Origin: Aurantiochytrium sp. KH105
Taxonomy: Eukaryota; Sar; Bigyra; Thraustochytrida; Thraustochytriidae
DNA: 64,000 nt
Direction: 5' to 3'
Assembly (NCBI GenBank): GCA_003116975.1
Contig: BGKB01000051.1
Span: 248,001-312,000 of the forward strand
Part shown: in pieces, positions 47,430 to 55,794 of the stretch
Layout: every line of letters starts with the position of its first letter
Position numbering within the stretch: position 1 is the stretch's first letter
Program-made: the position numbers and the translations under genes
Notes under the pieces: model-generated
Databases searched by the model: none
The model's input: only the letters and a program-made list of their open reading frames with translations
Told to the model about the DNA's origin: nothing

Positions 47430-47910
47430 TGTTTCGGAGACGCCAGACTTTTGTGCGTGCGTTCAAAGCGAAATGCAAGTGAAGAGGAATCGAATCACAA
47501 GGGTGCGGAAGGAGACTGCGAGGTCGACAGGCTGCCGGTAAAAGAGACTTGAAATGAATAATCTTTATAGACTGTTGTAATAACCAGAGTCATCGCGAGC
47601 GCGCGCTCGGTGTCTTGATAAGTTGTTCCTTTTGAGAGAAAAGATACGAGCCAAGCAAGAGCTGGATGATCAGAGCACCATTTTCTTGCTGACGACGAAC
47701 TTTCTTTTCAGGAAAGTAGCCGCTTACTGTGAGCAGGTCGATGCCAGCGCAGAGCCGCGAGAAGCGATTCGCCTTCGTCAGTCATTCCTCTGTCTCTCTC
47801 TTTCTCTCGGTGCTGTACCTCCTCATCACTCCCCCCCTCGCCGACCGGGCGCGTCCGTCCTGACCTCGTCTCCTCCCGTTTCATCCTCTCGCATCTCAAG
47901 TTCTCCTTAC

Positions 47911-47991
47911 CTTGCCGCAGCAGTTGCAGCCGCAGTTGCCGCCGCAGTTGCCGCTGCCGCCGCAGCACTTGCAGTCGCACGGGGCGGTCAT
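47911..47991 (-). CDS. Metallothionein-like cysteine-rich protein, coding exon 1
   Basis: A small gene seen only on the minus strand. From the ATG at 47989-47991 it encodes 27 residues with nine Cys in CxC, CC and CxxxC spacings (CDCKCC, CGGNCGCNCC), the pattern of metal-thiolate cluster proteins. It ends at Lys27 with a perfect donor, AAG|GTAAGG, at 47910. Read through, the frame stops after four more residues. Spliced to the acceptor CTCACAG at 47727 (a CTGAC branch-like site lies upstream), the next codon is TAA at 47724-47726; another acceptor (GTACAG|CAC) would add a 34-residue basic tail. In every case the Cys-rich core is complete. Likely role: binding Zn, Cu or Cd. It shares strand, exon layout and composition with the gene at 50116-50748. 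Confidence 0.6.
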
Positions 47992-48973
47992 CGTCTCTGT
48001 TCTCGTGCTGCTGGTTGCGCTTCGCTCGCTGCCTTGGATCTGCAGATGCTCTTCTTCGTTGCGGGTCTGCTGCTCCTGCCGTCCTGCCTCGCCCGCCTCA
48101 CGCTGCTCTCCGTTCAGCCGAGATCTTTCTTCCCCGGGCCTTCACAGTCAACGCCACGCAGTGCAGTGCAGTGCAAGTGCAAGTGCAGCAAACGCAACAG
48201 ACGCAGTGCGAGAAGTGCAACAAACGCGTGCAGCTGCAGCGACCGGAAGGCGGCTGCGCGACGCGCCGCGGCAGCAGCAGCGAGGCGGAAGCAGCGGCGC
48301 GTGCGCGCACACCCGCAGCGCGCGGCTGCGGGCGAGGGACGCGCGGCACGTGCTCGATCTCGGACGCGCCTGGAGAAGGCGAGGCGACAAGATCGAGCCA
48401 TTCGCGCCTTCGTGCATTCCTTCGTTCCGGGCAGCCAGATGCCGGACGGCGACGGCGACGAGGACGCGGATGAGATAGCAGCCAGCCAGCAGGTGGTGGG
48501 CGGATGAAGCTCGCTCGACGCTTGACGGAGGTCGGGCCAGGCCGAACGCGCGGGCGGGGCGACGGACGCGGTTCGGCGTAGAGCGCGGCGCGATTGAGGG
48601 GAACGGCCCGGCCGGCAGAGAGGAAAGAGGAAGGCCTGGCGGCTGGGACGGGGCGAAACGGGACGACTCGGTCGCTGTACGGACCCTGTGGAGAGGAAAA
48701 GCAGCCTGGCGTGATGTGAATTCCGTCGATGGGCAGCGGGGTCAAGCGAGGCCAGACTCCCCCGGAGATTTCTTGAAGCGAAATCGCCGGGACATCGTCT
48801 ATCGAGGTTCCAGAAATGCAAGATCGTGGCCGCAGCGCTTTGTTTTGGCTGACGCGGACTCGCGTGTGGCGGAAGGCTCGAGAGCTGGGACGGAGCTTTT
48901 GTTGACCCAATTTGTCCGAGCGTGGCCAAAACCCGAATTGAGCCAACGTCGTCAAGACATCGTTCGTCGAGCG

Positions 48974-49006
<33 letters not shown>
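48974..49006. repeat. (AAGC)n microsatellite
   Basis: About eight perfect AAGC units. Confidence 0.95.
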
Positions 49007-49345
49007 CTTGAACAGCGCTTTTCAAGATCGTTGAAACGAGGTTGCAGCTTTCTTCAAAGCGGAGGATCCGGAGCTCTTTCGTGGCGAGCGAATGTGGCTT
49101 CATGCCAACCTGAGCATAGAATAATGCCTTGGTGGGGATTGCTTGTGAGCTCTTAATCGCCAGGACCTCATCCTTGTCCTTTGGCTGCATTCTAAAATCG
49201 AATCAAAAAAGGCCCCGTTGCCAGTGGTCAGAATCACGGATGAACTTGGTCCCGTGATGCCTCGTCAAGTTGGCTAGACTTTCTTTATGGATGGACCATC
49301 TTCAACTTCTCAACTCGGCGGTGCGTTTACCCATGTCAAGCAAGC

Positions 49346-49890
49346 ATGCAGAAGGAGGGGCGAGTGGGTATAATGAAGAGTGAGTGCTTCCGACTGCTAC
49401 AACGGCGCGAAATCAGACGAGTCCAGAGCCAGTCATTTTCCAAGACATTGGTGCAGATTAGGAGCAAGAGCTTTTGGTGAGTTGAAGGCAGGCAGGCAGA
49501 CAAAGGAGAAGACCTCCTTTGGTGGCTCGAATTTCCCCCTTCAAGTTTCGGACATGCAGAAGGTGTGACGAGCGGGAAATAAACAATGAGTGCTTGCTTC
49601 CGTCTACTACAACCGCGCGAGATCAGACAAGTTCAGGGCCAGTCATTTCCCTAAGTTGCTCTTCCTGCTATTAAACCTTGTCGCAAATGAAAAGCAGTAT
49701 ATTTTCTTAACGTGCCCCAAATTATCCCTTTTGATTCGAACAAATCAAGAGTGCAGAAAGTGTCGCGAGTGGGATAAATAATGAGTGCTTCCGACCGTCT
49801 GCTGGAAAGGCGTGAAATCAGACGAGTCCAACGCCAGTCATTTTCCCATGATTGCTCTTCCTGTTTGTTAGCCTTGCTGCAGAATTCAAG
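49346..49890. repeat. Three degenerate direct repeats of ~200 bp
   Basis: A unit starting 'atgcagaagg', then 'gcgagtgggataaataatgagtgcttccg', then '(g)cgaaatcagacgagtcca' and 'gccagtcattttcc' recurs with anchors at 49346, 49554 and 49751, periods 208 and 197. Copies differ by substitutions and indels; the middle of copy 1 carries an AGGC run not present in the others. No open frame is conserved. Confidence 0.8.
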
Positions 49891-50115
49891 TTGGAGGCAA
49901 GAGTAATGGAAAGGACCTTTGTTGCATCCGAGTCCTCTTCTTTGATTTTCATAAAGAAAAGTACATGCTTTGGTCAACGCACTAGAGCGATCTCTGTGGA
50001 GGGCTGCCATCAAGTACGAGTACGAAATACTAGGAAAAGAAAAAAATGAATGATAAAAGACGTAGCACAGCTCCAGCTTGCGCAACGCTATACTGTGATC
50101 TCAAAATTCCAGAGT

Positions 50116-50748
50116 TCACTTGGAGCTGCCGAGCGCGTAGCCGACGAGCACACCGGCGCCGAGAACCATGAGGAGAATCGGGAGGTTATCGACGACGCGA
50201 GCCTGAACGGACTCGGTCGTGCTGCAGCAGCCGCTCGAGCAGTTGCACTTGCCGGGAGGGCACGTGCACTTGTTGCCGGACTTGCAGCCGCAGTCCTTCT
50301 TACCGCAGCCGCAGCAGTTGCACTTGCCCGGAGGGCACGTGCACTTGCCGCCCTTGCAGCACTGCGATAGCTCAAGTGAAATAGACGTTAGTTAGTTCGC
50401 ATGCTTTTCAGAATTTTCTCGCCTCAACGCCCCGACGGCCCACGGCGGGCCTTCGCGGCCACGCACGCCAGGGCCCTTCGCGGCGGCCCTTCGCGCGACG
50501 CCGCGCCGCTCGCGCCGAGTCGCGTCCGGTATCGAGCGCGGCCGCTGGCGCGCCGCCGCGCGACGCGGCGCTGCGCGGCGCTTTGCTGCGCTGCGCTTCA
50601 CCAAAAAAGGTCGCCGGCGGCCTCATCCCTCCCATGCGCGCCCGTCCCACGGCGGCGCGACGGCGGCAGGGCCGCGGCCGGCCAAACGTACCTCGCAGCA
50701 CGTGCAGTTGTCGCCGCACTTGCAGTCGCCGCCGCACTTGCACGTCAT
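50116..50748 (-). CDS. Membrane-anchored metallothionein (two exons)
   Basis: A spliced gene: exon 1 is 50692-50748, intron 50362-50691 (330 bp), exon 2 is 50116-50361. Exon 1 starts ATG ACG TGC AAG TGC and ends TGC TGC GAG|GTACGT, a perfect donor. The acceptor is TATCGCAG|TGCTGC, with ACTAACTAAC branch-like sequence about 30 bases before it. Joining in phase 0 gives exactly 100 residues. Residues 1-65 hold 23 Cys in CxC, CC and CxxC patterns, including GKCTCPPGKCNC twice (23-34 and 49-60), so metal-thiolate clusters are expected. Residues 66-77 form a short polar link, then NLPILLMVLGAGVLVGYALG (78-97) is one hydrophobic helix followed by SSK and the stop. That fits a tail-anchored or single-pass protein holding the metal-binding head at a membrane. 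There is no signal peptide. I know of no common metallothionein class with such an anchor. Confidence 0.8.
50362..50691 (-). other. GT-AG intron of the membrane-anchored metallothionein
   Basis: 330 bases, phase 0, donor GTACGT and acceptor CGCAG. The GC-rich centre explains the chance frames open on the plus strand. With the donor at 47910 it is one of two well-formed splice signals in the window. Confidence 0.78.
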
Positions 50749-52186
50749 GGTCTCCGCTGGCTGGTCGTCGCGTTCTCGCTGCTTCTCTCTCTCTCTCTCG
50801 CTGTGTTTGTTTCCGGTCTGCCTGGGATTGAATCTCAAGATACCAGGCTAGGCGTTGCAAGGCGTCACGATCTTCTAACAGCAAGGCGACTCGGAGGTGT
50901 CGTCATTACGCAAGACATCCATCCATCGATCGATCGATCGATCGATCTCACAGCAAGCAGCGAAAAGCAGCGAAAAGCAGCAGCGAGAGCAGCGAGCGGG
51001 AGCTGCCAAGTTGTGGAATTTTCGCGGAAAGGTCAGTGGCGGCGGCGGTCACCATCGAAAGCTTCATGTCAAGTTGGCAGCTGCAGCAAACAAGCAAGCA
51101 AGCAGAAGGTGGCTGAAAGGAAATGGCGGAGGCGGCTGCAGCTGGCGGAAGGGCGAGGGAATGGCGGCGGCGAGGGGGAGATGGGGCGCTCTTCTGGAGG
51201 AATAGGTACATCTTCATTCAAGTCGACACGATGGTTGCTTGGAGAGACGGTTCTTCGCAATGAATGCGCGGACACGCGATCAGACAAAGTATAGCTTGTC
51301 CCAGAGCCGGTTAGTGCCTGTATATACATAATGCAAGTGATGAGCGTGCGAGAAGCCGCCAGTCGAAAGACCAAAACTTTTATAAAAAGACCAACATGCG
51401 CAGACTCAGCGGGAAGATCTCTCTTTCCTCTTGGCTTGACAGGGCATGAGAATCATCAGCAATAACCTATCAGTAGGCCGAGAAGAGCATCGCTGTGCAT
51501 TTTTCTCGCGACCTGAGAACTCCGCGTCTTACTTCAATGTCCACGTTCGGAAATGCTTGATACTACATCCGCCTAGGCTCTGTGTTCACCGCAATGGCAA
51601 ACTTATTACGCGTTCCACATTTTGGGCCATCTCAGCTCCGAAAAAGCAAACGGCACAACGGCGCTCTGGCGTCCTCCACCTCACGACATCAATGACAACA
51701 ACTCTCGGGGTGCACATTTTTCTGACCAGAGTGGGGGAGCCATTGCGTTGACATCGTTACGAATTCCACAGGATGGTCCACGGTCACCGCGTCTCGGCCG
51801 CGTACGACAGGGCCTTGTCCATGCCATGCTGCAGCTATGGGTCTACAGACGCCTCTTCATTTTGCCGGAACTTGGACCATCGTGGCGCCTGTCCTCGTGA
51901 AGCCCTCGCAGACTCATAAGTGGCCGCGGCCCAGGCACGCGCCCGGCGTGCCGCGTCTAGAGAACGGAAACGAGCGCCGGCAACGGGCGCACGCACGCAA
52001 GGAGAGGCCGGCAGGTCGGCCGGCCGGCCAGCAGCCTCGTCTCCGTCGAGAAAAGCGTGCACGGGCCGCGAGGTGGAGGCGAGATTGTGCTTCTGGGCCT
52101 AAAAAGTTCGACAAGCTGAGGCGTGCGGCCCCTCGCGCGAGGAGACGAGGCGAAAAGAGGCGAAGCGAGCACACACGCACGCACGT
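50749..52186. other. Divergent intergenic region upstream of the FUT8-like gene
   Basis: About 1.4 kb. It holds a (TC)n tract at 50786-50801 and an (ATCG)n tract at 50926-50947 close to the metallothionein start. The region 51300-51800 is AT-richer with frames up to 100 codons, none recognised. The part next to 52187 is GC-rich. Confidence 0.5.
50926..50947. repeat. (ATCG)n microsatellite
   Basis: Five or so GATC/ATCG units about 180 bases upstream of the metallothionein start codon. Self-complementary, so it can form a cruciform or hairpin. Confidence 0.9.
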
Positions 52187-53947
52187 ATGCTGTCGGGTAT
52201 GGCGCAGACGAGCGTGCTGCCGGGACCCGCCATGACGCCGAGACCGCTGTCGAAACTAGAAAAGGCGCAACAAATCCAAAAGGTCCAAACGCCGGCGCAT
52301 ATGCTTCGCAAAGTACTCGCCGCCTCCCTCGCACTTGCTTTGATAGGTCTCGTGCTGCTCTTGCGTCGAGCAGTAAATGCCGAGGACATGAGTCAGCTCG
52401 AGGGCATCGCGAGAGCGCGCGTCAAGGTAAACGACGAGCTTTGCGCGAGAATTGCACAGGTTTACCACCTGTGCCCCGAAAACCACCTCTTCCCAACGCT
52501 CGTTCTCCGAGGCGTTCCCAAGGAAGTCATTGCCTGCGACTTTAACATCGCCAAAGACCTCGAATACCTTCCGGACGCGGAACTCTTGGCCTGTTTGGAA
52601 ACACACAAACCAGTTGAATGGGAAAAGGACGCCGCTCGACTGCAAAAGCAAATCCACGAGCTACAAAATCCCAAAGACTGCAAACAACCGAAGTCCACGA
52701 ATTTTCTCAAGCCTGACTGGGAGCCGACCACCGATGCCAAGGGCAATTGGGCGAGAGAAGATGGAACGGGAAAACTTGTCGACATGGAAAAGCCAAAGTG
52801 GCATTTGCTCAACTGGCTCAACCACGGATGGGCCTACAATCTCTTTGTCTTTTCTTGGAGCGCAGGAAACCACTGGATCGCGGGAATACCTGTCATTACA
52901 GGCAACAGTAAATACAGATTTACGGACTGGGCCTGCGGACGTGGATACTCTTGCGAACTCTCGCCGCTGTCCTCCTGTGCGATCGAGGACGTTGATCCGA
53001 CAGGCGTTCTCGTCTATGGTCTGGGCATGACCCCCAAGAACGTCATGACGCTTGACCAAGTCTGTAAACCGCATGGTGAATATTTGATGCGGTATGGGCG
53101 ATGTGATTGCGAACCCAACTTTATCGCGGCTACCGACGCCCAATACTCCTTTTGCAAACCCTATTCCGCCATCGATCTGACCATTGAGCGCAAGAGACAA
53201 CACGTAAAATTCTACGAAGAGAATCGAAAAACTGCAATTCAAGGCGACGAGGTCTGGTTCGCCAATAATGCACCCGGGGAAGAGAACCCCTACAGCGACT
53301 ACAACGAGGTGCACTTTGGATCGAACGCACTTCGCGGAAAACACGGTTTCCTCTGGCAACACGCCCAGTCTTTGTACTATTTGCTCAACAAGAGTCGCAA
53401 AAAGGAGCACAATGACGGCGCGCGAGAGCGACTTGGGCTCACTGCACGAAACGCGCGTTGTGTTGGCGTACATGTGCGCCATGGAGACTCGTGTCATGAC
53501 AAGTTTCAAAATCACCGCGTCTGTCTGCCCCTCTCCCGCTTCATCGAAGGCGTGCGCAAACTCGAGCTTCGCTATGGCAAGTACGACAAAGTTTTTCTGG
53601 CCACCGATGATCCAGACGTCATCGCCGATGCCAAGACGTATGCCGACGAGTTTGACATTGTCTACCAATCGCAAGATCGTAAATTCTACGAGACCGGGGA
53701 CGATATTGGTGTGGATGTCCGCGAGGACTTTAACACGCCATCCCGAGTCAACGAGATAGCCAGCGATATATGGACCTTGTCTCACTGCGACGCATTTGTG
53801 GGGTCATTTGCATCTTCCGTCGCATGGATCTCCTACGAGTACATGGCAGCGCAAAAGGGTTTCTACCCTCCCTTTGTTTCCGTCGACTTGGCCTATGGCC
53901 ACAAGAAAAATGTCGGGCGCTTCCTTGACAAGGGGCCCAACGAGTAG
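52187..53947 (+). CDS. Type II membrane glycosyltransferase, FUT8/NodZ-like fucosyltransferase fold
   Basis: A Golgi-type protein of 586 residues: short cytosolic N-terminus, one signal anchor (about 44-61, VLAASLALALIGLVLLLRRA), then a luminal domain. The C-terminal catalytic part shows VGVHVRHGDSC (family HVRRxD / HVRHG), KVFLATDDPDVIADAKTYADEFDIVYQS, and SDIWTLSHCDAFVGSFASSVAWISYEYM, the GDP-fucose-binding order of alpha-1,6- and O-fucosyltransferase-type enzymes. The second Arg of the FUT8 motif is His here, as in bacterial NodZ-like proteins. The region ~150-330 is unusual and Trp-rich. Likely transfers fucose, or a related sugar, to glycans. The acceptor is unknown. ATG at 52187 is the first; one at 52202 is also possible. 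Confidence 0.8.
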   Translation: MLSGMAQTSVLPGPAMTPRPLSKLEKAQQIQKVQTPAHMLRKVLAASLALALIGLVLLLRRAVNAEDMSQLEGIARARVKVNDELCARIAQVYHLCPENHLFPTLVLRGVPKEVIACDFNIAKDLEYLPDAELLACLETHKPVEWEKDAARLQKQIHELQNPKDCKQPKSTNFLKPDWEPTTDAKGNWAREDGTGKLVDMEKPKWHLLNWLNHGWAYNLFVFSWSAGNHWIAGIPVITGNSKYRFTDWACGRGYSCELSPLSSCAIEDVDPTGVLVYGLGMTPKNVMTLDQVCKPHGEYLMRYGRCDCEPNFIAATDAQYSFCKPYSAIDLTIERKRQHVKFYEENRKTAIQGDEVWFANNAPGEENPYSDYNEVHFGSNALRGKHGFLWQHAQSLYYLLNKSRKKEHNDGARERLGLTARNARCVGVHVRHGDSCHDKFQNHRVCLPLSRFIEGVRKLELRYGKYDKVFLATDDPDVIADAKTYADEFDIVYQSQDRKFYETGDDIGVDVREDFNTPSRVNEIASDIWTLSHCDAFVGSFASSVAWISYEYMAAQKGFYPPFVSVDLAYGHKKNVGRFLDKGPNE

Positions 53948-54347
53948 AAGAGCTCGTTTTTCTCCAGCAACAAAACCTTACACCTCCTCTTATTGGCGAT
54001 CCTCTCAACGACAAGAACCTCGACCCAAATGGGATATTCTACAAGGCAAATGAGCATCGGTTTGAAGAAGTTCGACTGTTGCTCGTCTTTTTTGTTTGTT
54101 TGCAATAGAACATATTTTAACCTCTTGAGTACTGTGGGATAGCTCACTGTAGAAGCCGGCAGCAGTGTTCACCAGAAAGGATCAGGAATTGACATTGCTA
54201 AAGTGGAAGCAGGAAAAGGTTTCACTCATCTAAACTACATCATATAAAGGAGGCAGCAAATCAAAAGCTGCTGGCTGCATCAAAGCTCAATTCCGTCTCT
54301 TGTCCCGAGCTCGGCCAACGTAAAATATTGGCATGTCTGGTTTGTGT
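53948..54347. other. Convergent 3' flanks, no gene seen
   Basis: 400 bases between the FUT8-like and archaemetzincin-like genes, AT-richer than either. No coding or repeat feature seen. Confidence 0.6.
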
Positions 54348-55391
54348 TCACCCAAAGTAAATGGGGGCTGGCGGTGCCTTTGGCTTGGACCGAGATGCAC
54401 TCATGCGACGTTTTAGCGTAGCAAGGTCAGCCTGCATCGAAGCTTCCTGGGAATCTTGCATTGCTGGCTTGACCTCTGACAGCGTCTCCGTCTCCTGACT
54501 GGACCTTGGCAAGCGCTCCAAGGCATCCACGTATTCGTAATGCCCTAAATGGGCCAGACGCTCCGCATACCACTGTGCTTCAGGACGCAATGTTGGCAAA
54601 TTCGTCGTTGCTGCCTGAAAGAGACCAGCATAACGCTTGCTGGCGTCGAAAGCCGGTGGTCCCGCAATGAGACTCAATTTGCGCAGACAGACGGGGCAAA
54701 GAACGCAGGGACGAGGGATTGGAACTGTGGGATTCAAGGCGCACGAAAAATATGTGCAAGGCGCAGGGCCAGCCCAGAAAAACGTGATTGCCCGACTCAC
54801 AGCAAGCACGCCCACTTGAGCTGATGCCGTCGGCGACGATGATGCAGGTATCGAAGCTAGATCAAGAATGCCTATCCTGTCGTCTGCCCCGGTACTAACA
54901 GTCTCGCGAGGAGATGAGGTCGGGCAGTCTACGCACACTGCAAGGACACGCGCAGCGTAAGATGGCCTTGCTCGCTCCAGGCCCAAAAGAAGCTGGTGGG
55001 TATTCAAGTTTCCTGATCGAGGGTCTCGAAAAAGCCGCAACTGGTGAGGACCTGAAAATTGCGGAAGCTGCCTCACCTCGATGCGCACCAAGGGTGCCAA
55101 GAAGGTTGAAGCGTATGCTGCATATACTTCAAGCTGCCTCATGGCCTCCTCGGGCGTCACGCCAAGAAACAGGGGAACTAAAATGATGCGGTCTTGGTAC
55201 GAGACATTGCGTTGCTTACTGGCGAACTCTTGCACTGTCTCGCGTGGACCTCCTTGCACAGAGGAATATCTACGAAAGAACCCGTCTGGATCGCCAAGGT
55301 CCACCTCCACGGCCTTGCGCAGCCCCTTGCTCTGCGGCTTGGGACCCAGGGCACGGGCGATCTCTGCTGATGTTAGGGGTGGCGCCGACAT
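54348..55391 (-). CDS. Archaemetzincin-like protein lacking the HExxH zinc site
   Basis: 347 residues. The C-terminal part keeps the archaemetzincin (AMZ) cysteine frame: Cys212-x4-Cys217, then Cys232-x2-Cys235 in CPVCLRKL, a block almost identical to AMZ proteins. Working back from Cys212, the family pattern HExxHxxGxxHC reads AITFFWAGPAPC (201-212): the Gly and Cys remain, but all three His and the Glu are gone. The Met after the second Cys is Leu. N-terminal sequence (IILVPLFLGVTPEEAMRQLEVYAAYASTFL) fits the AMZ fold. The frame is open on both sides of the changed motif, so this is not a local reading error. It probably keeps a structural zinc site and has no protease activity. The C-terminus (~285-347) is hydrophilic. 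It is tandem with the OTU gene. Confidence 0.75.
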   Translation of the reverse strand: MSAPPLTSAEIARALGPKPQSKGLRKAVEVDLGDPDGFFRRYSSVQGGPRETVQEFASKQRNVSYQDRIILVPLFLGVTPEEAMRQLEVYAAYASTFLAPLVRIEVRQLPQFSGPHQLRLFRDPRSGNLNTHQLLLGLERARPSYAARVLAVCVDCPTSSPRETVSTGADDRIGILDLASIPASSSPTASAQVGVLAVSRAITFFWAGPAPCTYFSCALNPTVPIPRPCVLCPVCLRKLSLIAGPPAFDASKRYAGLFQAATTNLPTLRPEAQWYAERLAHLGHYEYVDALERLPRSSQETETLSEVKPAMQDSQEASMQADLATLKRRMSASRSKPKAPPAPIYFG

Positions 55392-55794
55392 TCTTCTTCT
55401 TTTCCGAAACCAAGGTCCAAGACCGCAAGGGCGCGAGGGCGATACCGCGCCGTGCCGCGCCGCGCAGCGAGAACGTCTTCAAGTTGGCTCGCTGGCAACT
55501 GGACCTTGAAGGAGAGCGAAGTGCGGGCCAACGCGCTCGAATTGGTCAATGTAGCGTCAGACGATTAGTGTTTTCAAGTGGTTTTTGACGGTTATTCTAC
55601 CATGGTGACTTGAAACTCCTTCAAATAAAAGCAAGAGAAAGAAATTTTGGCGCTCAAGAAGGACAAAGATGCCAGACGAGGCAAACGCGTAAAAAATGGA
55701 ACAAAGCTGCTTGAAATATTTGATAAACGAATGATGACGGAATTGTGTATGCTTGGTTGGTTGGTTGGTTGGTTGGTTGGGCTCATGTATAGAC
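55392..55794. other. Intergenic region between tandem minus-strand genes
   Basis: About 400 bases with a (TTGG)n microsatellite near the 3' end of the OTU gene. No other feature seen. Confidence 0.6.
55752..55780. repeat. (TTGG)n microsatellite
   Basis: Seven or so TTGG units 15-45 bases downstream of the OTU gene stop codon, so probably in its 3' UTR. Confidence 0.95.

Larger units (their letters stand above)
47992..50115. other. Intergenic region between two cysteine-rich genes
   Basis: Contains the upstream flank of the first metallothionein-like gene, an (AAGC)n microsatellite at 48974-49006, and a three-copy ~200-bp repeat array at 49346-49890. Frames across 48000-48500 are low-complexity. 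No other gene is supported. Confidence 0.5.

Noticed and set aside
47623-48507. 294-codon plus-strand frame
   Set aside because: Runs antisense through the metallothionein exon and into GC-rich flank; no recognisable protein.
52661-53785. 374-codon minus-strand frame
   Set aside because: Antisense shadow of the FUT8-like gene.
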